NCBI RefSeq assembly: GCF_000761485.1
Contig: NZ_JPMX01000013.1
Coordinates: 16,929 to 80,928, forward strand
Source of the DNA: Modestobacter caceresii
Lineage (GTDB): Bacteria > Actinomycetota > Actinomycetes > Mycobacteriales > Geodermatophilaceae
Reading direction: 5' to 3'
DNA length: 64,000 bases
This document shows positions 60,922-64,000 of this stretch, in pieces. A model generated the notes under the pieces. The model was not told the DNA's origin. It did not search any database and saw only the letters and a program-made list of their open reading frames with translations. Made by a program: the position numbers and the translations under genes. Every line of letters begins with the position of its first letter. The stretch's first letter is position 1.

Positions 60922-62069
60922 GCCGGCAGCACCGCCTCGACCACGAACCCGCCGTCCAACCGGTGTTCGGCCGTGAGCCGGCCGCCGAGCGTGCGCACCC
61001 GCTCACCCAACCCCACCAGGCCGTACCCGTCACCGGGCACCGGCTCGGCGGGGCGGGCCGGCGCGCCGTTGACCACCCGCAGGTGCAGCTCCTCGGGGCG
61101 GCACTCCACGCTCACCTGCACGCGGGCGCCGGGGGCGTGCTTGCCCGCGTTGGTCAGCGCCTCCTGCGCGATCCGGTAGGCGGCCCGGCCCACCGCGGGG
61201 TCGACGGCGCGATGCGAGGCGGGGTCGGTGGCGCCGGTCAGGGTCAGCTCCATGCCCGCCTCCCGCGCCTGGTCGACCAGCCGGGGCAGGTCCTCCAGGC
61301 CCGGCTGTGGGCCCAGGGGTGCGTCCTCGTCGACGTCCCCGGCGCGGAGCACGCCGACCATCTGACGCAGCTCGACCAGCGCGCGCCGCCCGGCGGTCTG
61401 CACCTGCCCGGCGAGCTGCTCGACCCGGTCGGCGTCGCGCGCGGCCAGCTCGATCGCGCCGGCCTGCAGCACCATCAGGCTCACCCGGTGCCCGACGGCG
61501 TCGTGCATCTCCCGGGCGATCCGGGTGCGCTCGAAGAGGACGGCGTCGCGGGCGAGCAGCTCCCGCTCGGCCTCGGCCCGCTCGGCGCGCTCGCGCAGCA
61601 CCCCCAGCAGCTGCTCGCGGGTCCGCTGCCAGATCCCCAGGGCGGCGGGGAGGGCGACGATCGCCCCGGTCGCGGCGGCGACGACCGTCCAGCCCCCGAC
61701 CGTGACCGGGTCCGCGGCGACGGCGATCGCCACGGCCCCACCCATCCCCACCCCACCCCGGACCCACCAGGAGTCGCTGTAGCGGCCGACGGCGTAGCTG
61801 GCCAGCAGCCAGGGCCCGGTGGGGGAGAAGCCGAGCGCGGCCGACACGGCGCACACCGCGAAGGGGACCGCGGGCTGGGTGCGGCGGAAGAGGAACAACC
61901 CGAGGGCCATCAGCGCGGTGGCCACGACGACGGCGCCCAGGTCCAGCGACGGGGGCGCGAGGGTGCCGAAGCCGCTGACGATCATCACCACGCCCAGCAC
62001 GGCGAGGCCGGCCTCCAGCGCGATGCCGCGGGCGGTGAGCCCCGGCCAGGTGCGCTCGCGGACCCCCAT
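60918..62069 (-). CDS. NarL-type sensor histidine kinase
   Basis: A 383-residue kinase. Four to five membrane segments fill residues about 10-150 with little outside domain, as in intramembrane-sensing kinases. The HisKA_3 phosphorylation site is RTRIAREMHDAVGHRVSLMVLQ, and the ATPase domain ends in YRIAQEALTNAGKHAPGA and GDGYGLVGLGERVRTLGG. It transfers phosphate to the regulator encoded after it. Confidence 0.92.
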   Translation of the reverse strand: MGVRERTWPGLTARGIALEAGLAVLGVVMIVSGFGTLAPPSLDLGAVVVATALMALGLFLFRRTQPAVPFAVCAVSAALGFSPTGPWLLASYAVGRYSDSWWVRGGVGMGGAVAIAVAADPVTVGGWTVVAAATGAIVALPAALGIWQRTREQLLGVLRERAERAEAERELLARDAVLFERTRIAREMHDAVGHRVSLMVLQAGAIELAARDADRVEQLAGQVQTAGRRALVELRQMVGVLRAGDVDEDAPLGPQPGLEDLPRLVDQAREAGMELTLTGATDPASHRAVDPAVGRAAYRIAQEALTNAGKHAPGARVQVSVECRPEELHLRVVNGAPARPAEPVPGDGYGLVGLGERVRTLGGRLTAEHRLDGGFVVEAVLPA

Positions 62070-62248
62070 GGGCCGGAGCGTAGGTCCTGTCCGGCGAGCT
62101 GCGGGTCACCCGCGGGTCGACTGCCGACGTCCTCTTCCGGATGACCGGGTCGCACCGTCCGGTGCACGAGGCCGCAGCCTCCGGCCGACGCGCTGACCAG
62201 TGGGTCCACCGCAGATTGGGGACACCACACCGAACCCCGGAGGCACCC

Positions 62249-63151
62249 ATGATCTCGGTCAGCGGACTGACCAAGCGCTACGGCGCACGCACCGTCGTCG
62301 ACGACGTCAGCTTCACCCTCGAGCCCGGCACCGTGACCGGCTTCCTCGGCCCGAACGGTGCCGGCAAGACCACCACGATGCGGATGATGACCGGGCTGAT
62401 CCCGGCGACCGCGGGCACGGCGACGATCGACGGCCGGCCCTACGCAGACCTGGCCAACCCGGGCGCCGTCGTCGGCACCCTGCTCGACGCCTCGGCCGTG
62501 CACCCCGGCCGCACCGGCCGGGCGCACCTCGGGCTGCACGCCATCGCCGTCGGCGTCGGCTCCCGCCGGGTCGACGAGGTGCTGGAGCTCGTCGGCCTCG
62601 CCGACGCCGCCCGCCGGCCGGTGGGCGGCTACTCGCTGGGGATGCGGCAGCGGCTCGGCATCGCCGGCGCGCTGCTCACCGTTCCGCCGGTGCTGGTGTT
62701 CGACGAGCCCGCCAACGGCCTGGACCCGGAGGGCATCCGCTGGTTGCGGGCACTGCTGCGCAGCTACGCGGAGAACGGCGGCACGGTGCTGCTCTCCTCG
62801 CACCTGCTCGGCGAGGTCGAGCACACCGTCGACCGGCTGCTGGTGATCGGCGGCGGGCGGATCGTGGCCGACGGCCCGGTCGGCTCGCTGCTGGGCGCCA
62901 GCGGCACCGCGGTGCGGTCGGTCGACCCCCGCGGACTGGCCGACGCGCTGCGAGCCCGGGAGTTCCACGTGGAACGCCAGGACGACGGCGTGCTGGTCGT
63001 GGACGGTGCCGAGCCCGCCACCATCGGCGCCATCGCGGCCGAGGCCGGGGTCGCGCTGATCGACCTGCATCCCGTGCAGCGCGGCCTCGAGCACCTGTTC
63101 TTCCAGCTCACGGACGACTCCGGAGCTGCCCACACCCCCGCTGAGCACTGA
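62249..63151 (+). CDS. ABC-2 transporter ATP-binding protein
   Basis: A 300-residue ATPase: Walker A GPNGAGKTTTMRMMTGL, signature YSLGMRQRLGIAGALL, Walker B VLVFDEPANGLDPEG, H-loop LLSSHLLGEVEHTV. CGGAGG precedes ATG. It is divergent from the two-component system and upstream of its permease gene; such pairs are commonly drug- or peptide-export modules induced by the kinase. Confidence 0.92.
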   Translation: MISVSGLTKRYGARTVVDDVSFTLEPGTVTGFLGPNGAGKTTTMRMMTGLIPATAGTATIDGRPYADLANPGAVVGTLLDASAVHPGRTGRAHLGLHAIAVGVGSRRVDEVLELVGLADAARRPVGGYSLGMRQRLGIAGALLTVPPVLVFDEPANGLDPEGIRWLRALLRSYAENGGTVLLSSHLLGEVEHTVDRLLVIGGGRIVADGPVGSLLGASGTAVRSVDPRGLADALRAREFHVERQDDGVLVVDGAEPATIGAIAAEAGVALIDLHPVQRGLEHLFFQLTDDSGAAHTPAEH

Positions 63152-63162
63152 GGAGCCCCGAC

Positions 63163-63936
63163 ATGACCACGAGCTCGAACACCATGACCCTCGACACTGC
63201 CGCTCCGGCACGGCCCGCCGTCCGTCCGACCCGCGCCTCGCTGCCGACGCTCGTCGGCCTCGAGGTGCGCAAGACCCTGACCACCCGCTCCGGCCGGATG
63301 CTCGCCCTCGCCGCCGGGCTGGCCGGGCCGGCCGGGATGGGCCTGCTGGAGGCCAGCGACGATGCCTTCCCCTCCGTGGCCGGCCCGTTCGCCGTGGTGG
63401 GCATCATGACCGGCCTGCTGCTGCTCGCGATGGGGGTGCTGAGCACCGCCGGTGAGTGGACGCACCGGACCGCACAGACCACCTACCTGCTGGTGCCGCA
63501 GCGCGGCCGGGTGCTCGCGGCGAAGACCGTCGCGACGGCGCTGCTCGGCGCGGCCTTGACCGCCGTCTCGATGGGGGCGTCGTGGCTGATCCTGGCCGTG
63601 CTGGCCGACCCGGGCGTGTCCTGGGACGGCGCCGCCCAGGCCGCGCTGACCGCGGTGGGCGCCGGGGCGGCGTTCGCGCTGATCGGGGTGGGCGTCGGCG
63701 CCGCGACCGCGAACACCCCGGCCGCGCTGACCGGCCTCTACCTGACCATCCTCGGCCTGGTGCAGATCATCCGGGCCTGGGACGCGCAGATCGCCGACGC
63801 CGTCGACCCGCAGCAGGCGGTGCTCCGGTTCGCCCGCGGTGACGCCGAGGTGGCCTCGCTGCTGACGCTGGGCGGCTGGGTGGTCGCCGCGCTGGTCGCG
63901 GGCTGGGTGTTCAGCAGGCGGCGCCCGGTGCAGTGA
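63163..63936 (+). CDS. ABC-2 transporter permease
   Basis: A 257-residue membrane protein with about six segments, beginning after LPTLVGLEVRKTLTTRSGRM, the typical amphipathic entry of ABC-2 permeases; GEWTHRTAQTTYLLVPQRGRVLAAKT follows the second segment. It lies 11 bases after the ATPase stop and forms its transport partner. Confidence 0.87.
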   Translation: MTTSSNTMTLDTAAPARPAVRPTRASLPTLVGLEVRKTLTTRSGRMLALAAGLAGPAGMGLLEASDDAFPSVAGPFAVVGIMTGLLLLAMGVLSTAGEWTHRTAQTTYLLVPQRGRVLAAKTVATALLGAALTAVSMGASWLILAVLADPGVSWDGAAQAALTAVGAGAAFALIGVGVGAATANTPAALTGLYLTILGLVQIIRAWDAQIADAVDPQQAVLRFARGDAEVASLLTLGGWVVAALVAGWVFSRRRPVQ

Positions 63937-63948
63937 CGGCAGTCCACC

Positions 63949-63990
63949 GGCGACGGCCGGGAACCGGTTCGCCGGCTCCCGGCCGTCGCC
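63949..63990 (+). terminator. Stem-loop terminator after the permease gene
   Basis: GGCGACGGCCGGGA (63949-63962) and its exact complement (63977-63990), with a further inner CCGG pairing, lie 12 bases after the permease stop. Confidence 0.7.
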
Positions 63991-64000
63991 GCGTCCCCGC

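Noticed and set aside
1..64000. CRISPR array, tRNA, rRNA, insertion sequence or prophage
   Set aside because: I saw no regularly spaced repeats, no tRNA-like cloverleaf, no rRNA segment, and no transposase, integrase or phage structural protein among the coding frames.

Overview
The DNA is very GC-rich, codons end mostly in G or C, GTG starts are common and genes overlap as ATGA or GTGA. This points to an actinobacterium. The gene content (a non-reducing type II polyketide pigment cluster, a chemoreceptor with a flagellar-sigma-type promoter, mycothiol-type DinB-like enzymes, many lipoproteins) fits a pigmented, possibly motile soil genus such as those of the Geodermatophilaceae. The family is an inference; no rRNA or tRNA gene is present to prove it.

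Layout. 0-5 kb: a lipoprotein, a small acidic protein and a HyuA/HyuB hydantoinase/oxoprolinase-type pair, all on the minus strand. 5-16.3 kb: a minus-strand type II polyketide operon. In transcription order it encodes a TcmI-like cyclase, a fused carboxyltransferase AccD-AccA, a biotin carrier, a biotin carboxylase, ACP, an aromatase/cyclase, an acyltransferase-like protein, a cupin, KS-alpha, KS-beta/CLF and a tri-domain monooxygenase. There is no ketoreductase, so a WhiE-like unreduced aromatic pigment is expected. Two plus-strand LuxR-type regulators with receiver domains lacking the phosphoacceptor lie divergently beside it (16.7-18.4 kb).

18.4-34.2 kb: mostly housekeeping and accessory genes: an ABC transporter, a secreted beta-helix protein, a VOC protein, an alpha/beta hydrolase, a membrane-anchored molybdopterin oxidoreductase, a PCuAC-like lipoprotein, a two-domain PAP2 phosphatase, a metallophosphoesterase that appears frameshifted, a reductase, a MarR regulator with a divergent ABC exporter, a methyl-accepting chemotaxis protein and a secreted pectate lyase.

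34.2-50.2 kb: a large carbohydrate-acid catabolic locus. A minus-strand set (Gfo/Idh oxidoreductase, PmoA-like protein, LacI regulator, M24-like protein) is divergent from a plus-strand set (sugar ABC permeases and binding protein, two Gfo/Idh oxidoreductases, a DUF993 aldolase-like TIM barrel, a sugar isomerase-like protein, an SDR, an enolase-superfamily dehydratase) and a separate MsmK/UgpC-type ATPase. Four promoters carry a LacI-type operator paired with a CRP-like TGTGA-N6-TCACA site. One of them drives the pectate lyase, which suggests a pectin or uronic-acid regulon of uncharacterised biochemistry.

50-64 kb: an MFS transporter, an old-yellow-enzyme homologue, a DinB-like protein, a second LacI regulator with two identical operators at its own start followed by a polar-amino-acid-type ABC transporter and a class V aminotransferase, lipoprotein and membrane genes, and a NarL-type two-component system divergent from an ABC-2 transporter. 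No CRISPR array, insertion sequence, phage or integrase gene was seen.
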